Source of the DNA: Stictocephala bisonia
Taxonomy: Eukaryota; Arthropoda; Insecta; Hemiptera; Membracidae
Direction of reading: 5' to 3'
Assembly: GCA_035578905.1 (NCBI GenBank)
Contig: JAQJVL010000786.1
Coordinates: 171,001 to 235,000 of the forward strand
Length of the DNA stretch: 64,000 bases
Below are positions 12,021 through 22,395 of this stretch, one piece after another; position 1 is the first letter of the stretch; the number at the start of each line of letters is the position of its first letter. The position numbers and the translations under genes are program-made. Below the pieces are notes generated by a model. That model had not been told where the DNA came from. It saw only the letters and a program-made list of their open reading frames with translations, and did not search any database.

Positions 12021-12480
12021 TGCAACACTATGCTCTGTAGTCTTTCCACTTGATCCTGGATCTCCGAGGAGGAGAGATACGAGCCACCACTGGGTTCTTC
12101 TATGAGTAATAAGACTGGGAGGTGGTCTGAGGATAAGTTATCCACAGTAGTATGGTATATCGCAGCAGGCAAGTTGCAAAAGGCTGCAAAGTCTAGGATG
12201 ACAGTCTGTTGTAGTGGTAGTGGGTGGGTTTTTCTGGATCAACTAGGTCGACGTGAGGCCGTATCTGAAGAAAAACGTGTAACCTGTCTCCACATGCATT
12301 GGATATCCTGCAAACCCAGGCAGGATGTTTGGAGTTGAAGTCTCCTCACACTATTGCCCGGACGAAGTAGCCTGTCCAGATCAACTGGGATCAGCCTGCC
12401 CGGCAGAACGTAGAGGAATGTGGCCTCAGTTTCTACTCCTCCCAACTGCAGTGAAACTGTAGTCGCCTTCATAATGGTCG
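12020..12480 (-). pseudogene. Jockey endonuclease, C-terminal part
   Basis: Minus-strand translation shows GVETEATFLYVLPGRLIPVD (near 12440), then in another frame GDFNSKHPAWVCR (GDFN endonuclease motif), PEKPTHYHYNR, LDFAAFCNLPAA and VDNLSSDHLPVLLLIEE. The last contains the SDH catalytic-histidine motif of APE-type LINE endonucleases. Frameshifts separate the blocks. It joins the N-terminal part across the minisatellite at 12494-13056. Confidence 0.85.
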
Positions 12481-12493
12481 TAAGTCGTAACCA

Positions 12494-13056
12494 CTGTTCG
12501 TGTATGGGCGGGTGGGTGGACCAATACCACTGTTCGTGTGTGGGTGGGTGGGTGGACTAATACCACTGTTCGTATATGGGCGGGGGGGTGGACCAATACT
12601 ACTGTTCGTGTATGGGTGGGTGCACCAATACCACTGTACGTGTATGGACGAGCGGGTGGGTGAATACCACTGTACGTGTATAGGGAGCGGGTGGGTCAAT
12701 ACCACTGTACGTGTATGGGTTAACCAATACCACTGTGCGTGTATGGCGAGCGGGTGGGTCAATCCCACTGTACGTGTATAGCGAGCGGGTGGGTCAATAC
12801 CACTGTACGTGTATGGGTGGATCAATACCACTGTGCGTGTATGGCGAGCGGGTGGGTCAATACCATTGTACGTGTATGGTGAGCGGGTGGGTAAATACCA
12901 CTGTACGTGTATGGGTGGATCAATACCACTGTGCATGTATGGCGAGCGGGTGGGTCAATGCCATTGTACGTGTATGGCGAGCGGGTGGTTGAATACCATT
13001 GTACGAGTATGGCGAGTGGGTGGGTCAATACCACTCTACGTGTATGGGTGGGTGAA
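12494..13056 (+). repeat. G-rich 35/36-bp minisatellite array C
   Basis: About sixteen tandem units, the largest of the four arrays. Two unit variants alternate: one with a short GGGTGGATCAAT-type linker and one with a GGCGAGCGGGTGGGTCAAT-type linker. It interrupts the Jockey endonuclease between the GGTAVLVHWRITH block and the ATTVSLQLGG block, which in intact elements are separated by only a few codons. Confidence 0.9.
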
Positions 13057-13079
13057 TGGTACTTCTACTGGTAAGCCAC

Positions 13080-13500
13080 TACAGAGTATATTCTTTTAAT
13101 TGTAATAATCTAGTAACCAAAACTAAAGATGGTCTAAACTAAACGGTCCATAGTTCATTGGACGTGGGTGATCCGCCAATGAACTAGGACGGCTGTTCCT
13201 CCAGAATGTGCTGCTGGATATTGACCTGATCGATCAGTTCTATAAACCACATAGTTAGGTATAGTCAGGAGATCCATAGGCCTGAGATTTGTTTACTGCA
13301 TAAGGGCCAAATCCAGGAATTGAATAAGTTCTGCTTTCTTGGCGATAAGACCGTCTGTGATCCATAGAAGTAGGTGGATCGTCCTAACCATCTCGGTACT
13401 TAAGGATGTCAGCAAGTGCAGAAAGCACGACTGTAACAGTTGATAACTGATCTAACACTTGCCGAAGAAAATCATTGACATATGGTAGACAGGCAGAGTC
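13080..13500 (-). pseudogene. Jockey endonuclease, N-terminal part
   Basis: Minus-strand translation gives LRPMDLLTIPNYVVYRTDR followed by GGTAVLVHWRITH. This corresponds to the first third of a Jockey-type APE endonuclease, where IPNY, YRTDR and GGTAILV are standard. In-frame stops are present. The ORF2 start is not recognisable. Confidence 0.75.
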
Positions 13501-13799
13501 CAGATGTCATACGGGATTAACGGCAGGTGATTGAGGCAACCAGCGGGGAAGATCAGTAGAAAGAGTATGTCAAATATTTGGAATCGACTGTAGCTGAGGA
13601 GCAGAAAGTTTCATCTCGATCAACCCTATAGTGGCATTCCAAAGGTTTCTTCATTTGAGGATGTACCGTCCCCGTGTTTTCCTTTGCAGGTTCAGAACTG
13701 GTCTTCATAACAGGAACCTTATATGGGGGTGTGAAATCCTATTGGCTGGGTTTCGGAATAGCTTAGAACGCCTTCTCCTTTTAACAGCTGCATAGGACT

Positions 13800-14865
13800 G
13801 AAAAGGACGCTTTCCTCCTCTTATTCACAGAGTCAGCAATGCCAGGCTGCCGTTCATGGGATGAAAGAGAAACACGATTAGTTCTTTCCTTCGAAGCAGC
13901 GATGTGTCGCAACTGGTCAGCAGGGATGTTAAAGGGCGCACGAATACCACTCCTGTTATGTTGAGGCTGCAGCTGGCTAGTTTAGGCTGAGTTCCTGTTA
14001 GGAGTTTTCTTGGTCTAGGCGAGATACACTGTACCGCCACTGTATGCAGCAGAGTGGCTCTGTCTGCAGTTTGAACAAGTTTTGAATTAGCTCTTCCTTG
14101 TTTCTTGTAAAATTTGCTACATTGTGTTGCCCAGCACACCTCACACAGCGTAATTGGCGACCACAGTGCGAATATCCGTAGCCAAACCCTTGACAGTTGT
14201 GACATTGAGAAGAAACAAGGGGCTTGTACGGCCGTACACTTATTTTGATGTATAATATGTATAATAGAGTTTTCAGGTCATAAACTTGCACGGTACAGTA
14301 GATTCATCGGTACTCTCACAGTTTGGTTTGGAGTAACAACCCAGTACCAAGTAGGATCACGCCTAGTCTTCAAAATGAAGACATCAAGCACGTAGTAATG
14401 TTGAGCTATCAGCTCATCATAAATCTCAGATTTGTCAATGTCGGTAGGCACAACTTTGAGTAGGATTTGTCAAACCATCAAGCACACCTTTAAGGGGTTT
14501 GTCTTTGAAAAAGTGAACGTACGGAACCCGATTTGTTGCTCCAGGAGGTAAGTCTGGAGTTTCCTAAAATTAATGGAGGAACTAGTTCTAAAAGTATAGC
14601 TGTTTCCCGTTGAAGTGACAACAATATCACCACCAACCAATTGATACATCGCAATTCCATGAGTAGTTCAGTTCTTAACAGGGTCTAGCATTAGCGGGTG
14701 GGTTTCCTCGACGACTATCTTGGGGGAAGACAATGAGGCAGAAGATGACAGGATATTACTCCTCTGATGTACAGTATCATCACATAGTATACATCAATCA
14801 CTAGTAGTACACAATAGTACAAGGAAAATCATCATCACTGGTAGATTTTCTCTTCCTGTCATGGG
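13800..14865 (-). pseudogene. Jockey ORF1 (Gag-like) with CCHC knuckles
   Basis: Blocks read on the minus strand are FRTFTFSKTNPLKVCLMV, VVPTDIDKSEIYDELIAQHY, VLDVFILKTRRDPTWYWVV, then a knuckle region QCHNCQGFGYGYSHCGRQLR followed by CVRCAGQHNVA. The spacing CxxC...C plus CxxC...H fits Jockey Gag zinc knuckles, which bind nucleic acid. Several frameshifts and stops interrupt it. A possible start codon lies at 14860-14862. Confidence 0.85.
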
Positions 14866-15214
14866 AAGCACTATAATTAATGTTCAGGGGAAACGTCCAT
14901 TTTGCACAAATGTTACACACATACACACAAATATTGAACGTGTCAACAAAAAAGAACCAATAAATAATTAATGAAACAAATAACTAACAGAAATTGTCAC
15001 TCATGCTCATGTAACAAGGTCCCAGTTTACCCCTTTTAGACTCAAATTACAGATATAAAACTGATAGAACACAAAACGATCAATTACAAAATAAACACAA
15101 GGTAAAATAGCACCAAAATTGACATATTTATATATTTAAAGTACAAAAATTCACAATAAAATACGCAAAAATACGGAGAGTAAAAGCAAACGAATATGAA
15201 ATAACCAATATGGC

Positions 15215-15246
15215 TAAGTGTTGCTATTGAGACACCAGTGCCGACT
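15215..15246 (-). mobile_element. SINE head-A remnant
   Basis: About 16 bp (ACACCAGTGCCGACTA on the plus strand) match the 5' end of the head-A SINE. Too short for certainty. Confidence 0.35.
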
Positions 15247-15830
15247 AGCGGGTAAATAATGAAACATTAAATGTTTTATATTGCACTTAAAATATAAAAT
15301 TAACAATTGGCCTCTTTAACTCTCTCACTTGTCTTAATAGTTGAGGTTAGAAACGTCAAAGAAACTGGTTACAGATAAATATCGCTAATCAACTGGTCTA
15401 AAACGAAAAAAAATTAGCCACTATTAGGATGTTGGTGCATGCGTGATACCTGCCCATCTGATCTCTCACACCTGCCTTTGGTGTACAACCACAGGCACTG
15501 CTCTCACTTTTAATAATAATTATTAGGCCTATTATTCGGTTAACCGACAAAGATTGTTAACAATAAACGCTTAACTGTCAATATTATTTAAATATTATTA
15601 AGTAGTTTATAAAAATTACTCTTATCAATCATTAATTAGTTTTACTGTTTGAACTTCACTTAAACTACCAATAAAACTGAAATTTCGGAAAATGTATGTT
15701 ATAAAAATTATGATAGGTTTTTACTCTGTTCTTTGTGATTCCTCTGTTGTAAACAAAACACCATATGTTAAAAAAGTATTGTTATTTTGTTCATTTTATA
15801 TTTAATGTTCACTAAAATAACATAACCAAA
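15247..15830. promoter_or_regulatory. AT-rich upstream region of the dynein gene
   Basis: No other gene, repeat or clear TATA box is recognised between the Jockey remnant and the dynein start codon. It presumably contains the 5' UTR and promoter of the downstream gene; this is inferred from position only. Confidence 0.3.
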
Positions 15831-16664
15831 ATGTCTTTAGCACAGGGTGTTAAAGTTTCAGACCCGCAGCGGGCTCTGACCGCCCAGGACACCTTGCTTA
15901 AGTACAATAAATCCAAGCGCATCGTTGCAGGGAAGAAAGTAATCAAATCTCAATACAGTCATGTCATTGGAGTGCCACCAGTTCCTGGGAAGAGCAGGCA
16001 GACAGTTACCGAGGAGGTCCTGGATGTGATATTTCCACCAAGATTTTACAAAGTGGGAGGGAAGGAGTACAAACAAGTGATTAGCCGAGAACCAGCGTAT
16101 CACTGGGATGTGAAGGAGTTAGAGCAGAGCCTGGACGACCGTCTGAAGGACCATGTAGCCGGAGAATTCAGTGTAGGACTTTGTACCTTCCATCAGAAGA
16201 TGTTCGAGCAGTGCTTTGATGAGATCTTGCGCCAAGTTACCATCAACATGTGCGAACGGGGAATGTTGCTGAAGAGAATCAAGGATGAAATGAAGAAGAC
16301 TTTGACTAACTACCACAAGCTGTACTTGAGTGCCACAAAGTACACCATACGGAAGGCTCTCCTTATAGCCTCTAACCAGTTTGAAATGGAAAAGACCATC
16401 ATGAAACTGACGGAACAGAAAGATACCCAAGAACTGCATATAGAAGAACTGCTTGCTGAAGAAGAACGGGAAGTGAGAGAGGAAAGAGAAATGAGAGAAC
16501 TCTCAGAGAAGGAACACACCACTGAGTGCTTTCTTTTGAGAAAGAAATGCCGAGTTCTCGAATCACAAATAAGAACGAAAGTAGTAGCAAGAGCTCTAAA
16601 AAAGAAAGCCAAAAGAAAGCAGCTCGTCAAGAAATATAAAAATAGAATATTCAAAGTGAACTGA
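15831..16664 (+). CDS. DNALI1-like: Axonemal dynein light (intermediate) chain, p28/DNALI1 family
   Basis: A 277-residue protein of the inner-arm dynein light chain family (p28 in Chlamydomonas, DNALI1 in animals). These proteins bind single-headed inner-arm dyneins in motile axonemes; in insects that means mainly sperm tails and chordotonal cilia. Visible signatures are VLDVIFPPRFY (64-73), a linker with W92DVKELEQSLDDRL, the family core CFDEILRQVTINMCERGMLL (128-147) and a long C-terminal coiled coil (about 183-245). The length fits the family. The start ATG has a good context (ACCAAAATG) and the N-terminus aligns from there. The reading frame is uninterrupted by introns, unlike most animal orthologues as I recall them, so it may be a retrogene or a testis-type paralogue. 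The tail (256-277) is unusually basic. Candidate AATAAA at 16967. Confidence 0.92.
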   Translation: MSLAQGVKVSDPQRALTAQDTLLKYNKSKRIVAGKKVIKSQYSHVIGVPPVPGKSRQTVTEEVLDVIFPPRFYKVGGKEYKQVISREPAYHWDVKELEQSLDDRLKDHVAGEFSVGLCTFHQKMFEQCFDEILRQVTINMCERGMLLKRIKDEMKKTLTNYHKLYLSATKYTIRKALLIASNQFEMEKTIMKLTEQKDTQELHIEELLAEEEREVREEREMRELSEKEHTTECFLLRKKCRVLESQIRTKVVARALKKKAKRKQLVKKYKNRIFKVN

Positions 16665-17099
16665 TTTTTAATTGAATTAGTTAAATTAGCAGAATGTTCT
16701 CTTAATTTTCTGTTCAACAAATTTTTATTACTTTTTTAAATACACATTTACAAAAATAGACCTCCAAAATACATTATTTGTTCCGAAATACGAATCTCAA
16801 TTGATGTTCTGGAACATTTATTTGCTCAACAGTTAAACCATTTGTACAGACATTTTTACATGAATCAACATTCAATATAACATAAGAAATGGATAAATTA
16901 ACACAATAAGAACCAAAATATCCAAAAGTATTTCGCATTTAGAGGAATGGAAATCAAATAATTATAAATAAATAGATATAAAACAATATGCCAATGTGAA
17001 ATAGCATGAAGTTGCATGATAAATACATTATTATCTAGTTATGACTTACCTATTAATATAAAATACACTCCAATAGGTGATGAAAAATAGTTCATGAAA

Positions 17100-17106
17100 A
17101 AAGCAA
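17100..17106. repeat. Putative 5' target site duplication of the LINE
   Basis: AAAGCAA here matches AAAGCAA at 22615-22621 just after the A-rich tail. It is short and A-rich, so chance is possible, but it places the LINE 5' end immediately before a strong hairpin. Confidence 0.45.
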
Positions 17107-17109
17107 TAT

Positions 17110-17151
17110 TATCATAATCATACATTATATTCTAAATGTATGATTATGATA
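17110..17151 (+). repeat. 17-bp perfect hairpin at the LINE 5' end
   Basis: Arms TATCATAATCATACATT (17110-17126) and AATGTATGATTATGATA (17135-17151) pair perfectly around an 8-base loop. It sits 3 bp inside the putative 5' boundary of the LINE. It could be part of the 5' UTR or a pre-existing sequence at the insertion site. Confidence 0.8.
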
Positions 17152-17456
17152 GAGAGTGGGGGCATCTGGGTAGAACAAGACGTGTGTTTTGATCGCTCCG
17201 TAGTTTTAACATTTTATCGAAGTTCCAGTGATTGCTTAGCGTTAAAAAGCTGTGAACGTGCGTATTTTAACTCGTGACAACGTGTTTAAGGCGTGTTGGA
17301 CATAGAGTTTTGCTGTAAGTCATGATTAATTGTGTTTAATGTAAAGCTAACCTACAAGCTAACCAACAAGGTTAAACAAGAGTACAGCAACAACTCCACG
17401 TTGAAGTAACTTCGGAGTAACGCGACTACTGACCTGCTGATTTCCTTGATTTGTTA

Positions 17457-17525
17457 TCAGTCACATAGCTCAACTGATAGCACACATCCACACTCTGTGC
17501 AAGAGGCCCAGGATCGAAACCATCT
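17457..17525 (+). other. tRNA-like segment in the LINE 5' UTR
   Basis: A box A-like TAGCTCAACTGATAGCAC begins at 17466 and a box B-like GGATCGAAACC lies at 17511-17521, about 45 bp apart as in a tRNA gene. The acceptor stem cannot be closed convincingly, so it is not called a functional tRNA. It could be an internal Pol III promoter, a captured SINE head or coincidence. Confidence 0.45.
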
Positions 17526-17644
17526 GCCAACTATACTTTTTGTCTACAGTCTGCATAATAATAATATACTAATAATTCATAACTGTTTTTATTTGATTCT
17601 TTACATAACACTGTTTTCAATCACATTTTGATATCCTGAAAAAA

Positions 17645-19465
17645 ATGTCGTTTACCATGGAAAATTCAAAGACTGGTAAACCCTTTATAATATATAATAA
17701 TGTTAAATATAGACAAAAACGGATTCTAAGAAACGGTTCAGTATACTGGAGCTGCCTGGGCAAGACGTGTAGCGCAACAATAAAAACGGATGAACATAAA
17801 ACAAGCGTTACTGTTTGTAATGAAAAACACAGTGGCGATCATCCAGTCACTATGCGAACGCTATCTTCCCCACTAGTTCAGTCCCAGCTCCAATCTCCAG
17901 CAATGACTCCTCCATCTATTGGTGTCACAACCCATATACATGACAAACGTTCACCGCCTTTTTCACAAATACCGACGACACACCAGTCACCATCCAGAGA
18001 CGTCTCACCACCAGCCTACTCCACACCCTGCCCTGAGATTACAAGTTTTGTCACCTTAGGAAGAACTTCAGACATACACCCACCCGAAGAAGCTCCAGAA
18101 GAGATAAAGAAACTAAAGCAGGAAATTGATCGCCTTCAAAAGGAATATAACGGGTTATTGGAACACACAATCAATTCTGACACTCGCTTGTTGCAGTTTA
18201 CCGATCAAATATTCACAAGCCACCCCACTTCTTTGCCAGACAAAATAACCCATACTCCTGCGATGGTTGACTTCGGTGTTCAATGTGAGCCGACACCTGA
18301 ACGCACTTTTGTGAGTTCTAGTGTGCAGTGTGATTTTCCCTTACAATTTAACGCACTCACACAGCGGGAGGAAGACAGAGAGCTCATACAAAGCCTCAAA
18401 ACTACCATACAAGTTCTTGAAGCGGAAAATCAGTATCTGCATACAAAGCTAAACATCTTTAAATGTGGTCAGAGCGCTGAACAACCATGGTTTACCGTTA
18501 CAAATAAAACAAAAAACAAAAATAACAAGATTAGTAAACCTACAACTTCATCTGAAAAACATACAGCTACATCAATTAAAAACAAAGTACAATCAGTTCA
18601 GGAAACAACAATAATCAATAAACATAGAAATTATAATACAAACTTATTAAAGAATAACATTAACAAAAAAAACCCCAATAAGAGACCAACATATATATCC
18701 TTAAAAACAAAATCAATCACAATTAGAGGTGATAGCCATAGTCGACATATCGCAGAACTTGTGAGGGAACGAACAACTAATACAGCTGTGTACGGCATCT
18801 GTAAGCCTGGAGCCCGACTGAAAAACATCGTGCATCGAGACCCCTGGAGCTCAACCAACAACTGCGAAGTGCTGCTCGCCGGGACCAACGACGTAGCGGC
18901 GGGTGATCCTCGTGACATATATCACAGTTTGGAGCACTACATCAACGGTAGACCAGATGGCACCGAGATCATCATTGCCACACTGCCACACAGGTACGAT
19001 CTGCACCCAGACCATCGCATCCATTATGACACATCTCGTGTAAATGCCTTCATAGAACAGCTGGCTCGTCGTCATGGCATTGAATTGCTGAGGATGGATG
19101 GTATTAATCGAAAGTTCTTCACTAGACACGGGCAACACTTGTCCATGCGTGGCAAACGTCTGATATCGAGAATGATTGTGAAGATCCTTACAACGTCTGA
19201 CGCTCCACATCTGAGTCACCAGAGCCAAATCCCAGCTAAAGGAGGAGCATCTCGAGCTACCACACCTTGTCACGTGGCCTTGCGGTCATCCTCTATTGCT
19301 AGTGGGAAACCTGCCAGTACGCCTGAGATAGCTACTCTGTGCCATCATCATGACTCCTACGCTCACGCTGTGATTGGAGCCCCTAGTCAAAGTGATGCCA
19401 ATGACATGAGACGCTTTCCAGTTCCAAAAAACATGGTTATCGAAAATTGCTATGTAATAAAGTAA
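17645..19465 (+). CDS. LINE ORF1: FLYWCH finger, coiled coil, SGNH hydrolase-like
   Basis: A 606-residue intact ORF. The N-terminus (about 11-70) has a FLYWCH-type zinc finger: GSVYWSCLGKTCSAT with C37, C42, H62 and H66. A proline/serine-rich linker follows (80-150), then two predicted coiled coils (about 150-175 and 241-272) and a lysine/asparagine-rich stretch (285-345). Residues about 356-515 form an SGNH/GDSL hydrolase-like domain: GDSHSRH (362-368, nucleophile Ser364 or 366), GTND (413-416) and HGQHLSMRGK (495-504, candidate catalytic His). Esterase domains in ORF1 proteins are known from CR1/L2-type elements; the FLYWCH addition is less usual. The likely role is an RNA/DNA-binding retrotransposition cofactor. 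The ATG at 17645 is the first in frame; the stop is 20 bases before the ORF2 ATG. Confidence 0.9.
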   Translation: MSFTMENSKTGKPFIIYNNVKYRQKRILRNGSVYWSCLGKTCSATIKTDEHKTSVTVCNEKHSGDHPVTMRTLSSPLVQSQLQSPAMTPPSIGVTTHIHDKRSPPFSQIPTTHQSPSRDVSPPAYSTPCPEITSFVTLGRTSDIHPPEEAPEEIKKLKQEIDRLQKEYNGLLEHTINSDTRLLQFTDQIFTSHPTSLPDKITHTPAMVDFGVQCEPTPERTFVSSSVQCDFPLQFNALTQREEDRELIQSLKTTIQVLEAENQYLHTKLNIFKCGQSAEQPWFTVTNKTKNKNNKISKPTTSSEKHTATSIKNKVQSVQETTIINKHRNYNTNLLKNNINKKNPNKRPTYISLKTKSITIRGDSHSRHIAELVRERTTNTAVYGICKPGARLKNIVHRDPWSSTNNCEVLLAGTNDVAAGDPRDIYHSLEHYINGRPDGTEIIIATLPHRYDLHPDHRIHYDTSRVNAFIEQLARRHGIELLRMDGINRKFFTRHGQHLSMRGKRLISRMIVKILTTSDAPHLSHQSQIPAKGGASRATTPCHVALRSSSIASGKPASTPEIATLCHHHDSYAHAVIGAPSQSDANDMRRFPVPKNMVIENCYVIK

Positions 19466-19485
19466 ATTCACCTTCCTGTTCTGCT

Positions 19486-22395
19486 ATGGTAGAAGATATA
19501 TCAAAATGCAAAATCACGAAAAAAAATTTTGTTTTCAACGATTCAAAATTAAATTTTTTTCCGGGATCAATGAAACTGGTTCACCAAAACGCTCAAATTG
19601 CCACTAATAAAATAGACGAGCTTTCGCTTATTTGTGACGAGCTGGGACCAGATGTATTTGTAGTCTCTGAACGGTTTCAGGCCTGAAACTATAAATCATT
19701 TCCAAATTCCGAAATTTCAATTGGCCAGTTATTTTTGTCGAAAAAACAATAAGGGGGGAGGTGTGGCACTCTTTGTTAAGCAACCATTAAAATTTGAGCC
19801 ATTTAAAATTTACAATAGTTCAGATTTTGACTTTGAAGCTAATGGTGTTAAAGTTTTATCAAATTCCTTAGGAAAAGTATGTATAATCGGCTTATACAGA
19901 TCACCTAATGGCTGTAGCCACTCTTTCTTTGTCAAGTTAGAGTTCCTATTAAATATATTATTTTCAAAATCAGTTAAGTTTTTGTTACTCGGAGATCTCA
20001 ACATTAATGTAATGGAACCCACCTGCCCCCTCACCCAGCGACTTCGCGATATCTTAAGTACTTTCAATTTAAATTGGTCCGTGAACTCACCTACACGAGT
20101 GACTGCTATGTCGAGTACTGCCATCGACAACGTAATTACTAACATACCTCATGCGACAGTCTCTGTTCTGAACACTGCCGTATCTGATCACTATGCACTC
20201 GGGGTTGTGGTTCGTGGATGCAATTTGGAAGCTCATTCTTCACCAATCACTATTGCCAGGAATATTAATTCCCAAAACGCCAGTCTACTCAATAATCTGT
20301 TAAAACGAGAGACATGGCACTATTTGAATAGCTATGATAATGTTGATGACATGTATCATGCTTTTCACAATGGATTTTTATATTACGTAGACATAGCCTG
20401 CCCTTTCAAGAATACTAAACAATTAAAACACCCGAAAACTTGTTCTTGGATAACCAAGGGAATTCTTATCTCACGGGAAAAACTCAAATTCTTTCACAAA
20501 ATATTCGTAACAACCCAAAACGAAAATTTCAAAACCTTTTTCAGAAGATATAGACAAATTTATAGAAAAGTCATAAAAGCTGCTAAAGCCTATGACACCA
20601 ATAAGGTCTTGAGCAATTGCGAGAATTTTTCAAAAACCGCTTGGAAAATTATCAACTCGTCAGCACAACAATCAAAATTTTTAAATAAATCCAAACCAAT
20701 TGAAATAAAAATTGGTGAAGATATAGTTCAAGATAAACTAACTGTTGCAAATGAATTTAACAGATTTTTTTCCACTGTAGCTTCACCGGACCCAATGTTT
20801 AATAAACCCCAATTCATAAATTATATTGGAGAGCCAGTTGCATCCATGGCCTTGACCCCTGTATGTGAGAAGGAGGTGGCTAGTGCCATTCAGAGGCTGC
20901 GCCCAAAAAAAACCTGTGACGCCGATGGCTTATCTGTATGGCTTTTAAAACGGTGCTTTCAGCACTTACTGAAGCCACTCACAAAATTAATAAATTTTTC
21001 ATTTGAAACAGGACGTTTTCCGTCACTTTTGAAGACTGCAAAAGTTGTTCCAATTCACAAAAAAGATGACCCTTCACTCGCGAGCAATTATCGTCCTATT
21101 TCAATTCTTCCTGTCTTTAGTAAGATCTACGAAAGGATCTTCTATGATAGACTTTCAAGCTTCATAGATAGTCACAATTTATTGAATCCAGAACAATTTG
21201 GATTCAGAAAGGAAAGATCCACAATTGATGCAATCAATAAACTTTTGGACACCGTTGTCGATGGCTTGGAGAGTAAAGAACAAGTGCTTAGTATTTTTCT
21301 TGACCTCTCCAAAGCATTTGATTGTGTGCACCATGAGACACTGCTGCACCTTTTAGAAAAATCTGGAGTTAGAGGTTTACCACACAGTTGGCTCACTTCG
21401 TATCTTAAAGATCGACACCAGTGTGTACAAATCTCAAATATAACTTCAAATAAAAATAGAATGGTTCATGGAGTCCCCCAGGGATCTATTCTCGGACCAC
21501 TTCTTTTTTTAATCTATGTGTGCAGATTGAACACAGTGATCCAGAATGGAGAACTGATTCAATATGCCGATGATACGACTCTCTGTATTAAAGGAAAGAC
21601 ATCCAAAGAATTAGAAATAACAGCTTTTATAGAGCTGAGTTCTTGCATCCAACATTTCAGTGAACTGAATCTAAAATCAAATAAAGCCAAATCCAACATA
21701 ATGAGTTTTTGCCTGCGACAGCAGGAGCTCCAATCTCAACCCCATGTCTTCGTGGATGACACTCTTTTAGAGGCGGTAAATTCCACAAAATTCCTTGGAA
21801 TGTTCCTTGATAGAGGACTGACTTGGGACGATCATATTGACCACGTTTGTGGTAAAATTGCTTCAGGTATATATGCGTTGCGCAATCTTGCAAAGTTCTG
21901 TTCCCCTAGTGTCTTACTTATGGCCTATTATGGCATGGTGTATTCACATCTGGCATACGGAGTGAGACTTTGGGGAGGTTGTGCAAAAAGCAAAATTGAA
22001 AGAGTTTTTAAACTTCAAAAAAAGGCTGTTAGAATAATTGCTAAGTTGAACCACAGAGAGTCGTGCCGGAATTCTTTTAGGGAGTTAAAATTACTGACTT
22101 TACCTTGCCTTTATATGTATGAGGTGATACTATACTGCAGATCACGTTCTTCCTTGATTCGTGGCATAAACGTTCACCAATACTACACTAGAGTCAGGGA
22201 CAACCTTCGATCACAGCAACACAGGTTGGCACCACTAGACCACATGCCAGATCAGGTGTCAGACTAATCAACAAACTCACTGAAGGATTTCCAATTAATA
22301 ACCAAACTCAATTCAAAACTCGACTTAGACACCTCTTGGTGTCTAAAGCGTTCTATTCTGTGGATGAGTTCATGATGAGTCGCTGGGAAGATTAA
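19486..22395 (+). pseudogene. LINE ORF2 (endonuclease and reverse transcriptase), two frameshifts
   Basis: The polyprotein starts at ATG 19486, just after ORF1. The endonuclease shows KLVHQNAQ and VVSERF (Asn and Glu motifs), GDLNIN, STAIDNVITN and SDHYAL. The RT shows AKVVPIHKKDD, NYRPISILP, FLDLSKAFDCVHHETLL (first Asp), VPQGSILGPLLF and YADDTTL (21563 onward, catalytic pair), then FLGMFLDRGLTWDDHI. Frame 1 is lost near 19681, where one extra base leads into a stop at 19684, and the message continues in frame 2. A second shift near 22256 ends that frame at 22267. In the shifted frame a conserved-looking C-terminus ending in VDEFMMSRWED runs to 22395. Apart from these two lesions all catalytic motifs remain, so loss of function is recent. 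Confidence 0.9.

Larger units (their letters stand above)
10440..14865 (-). mobile_element. Degenerate full-length Jockey-type LINE
   Basis: Reading the minus strand from 14865 down to 10440 gives the order of a Jockey-clade element: ORF1 with a CCHC zinc-knuckle region, then an APE-type endonuclease, then a reverse transcriptase. All parts carry stops and frameshifts. Two G-rich minisatellite arrays (12494-13056 and 11399-11712) split the endonuclease and the endonuclease-RT linker. The RT core, including its catalytic YADD segment, is deleted. The element therefore looks old and inactive. Flanking duplications were not identified. Confidence 0.85.

Noticed and set aside
12500..13099. Overlapping ORFs of about 70-155 codons with repeated VNTTVRV-type peptides (also at 1510-1765, 11155-11697, 58066-58392).
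   Set aside because: They arise because the minisatellite period (36 bp) is a multiple of three and lacks stops; the same peptide-like pattern appears in several frames and on both strands.
15858..16720. Minus-strand ORFs of 81, 106, 136 and 63 codons opposite the dynein gene.
   Set aside because: Antisense shadows of the conserved p28/DNALI1 frame.
17457..17525. Functional tRNA gene.
   Set aside because: The internal promoter boxes are plausible but the acceptor and anticodon stems do not pair well; kept only as a tRNA-like segment. The same applies to 29185-29270, 29978-30060, 37222-37392, 48500-48710 and 54745-54870.
18631..21893. Minus-strand ORFs within the LINE.
   Set aside because: Antisense to ORF1 and ORF2, whose conserved motifs define the true strand.
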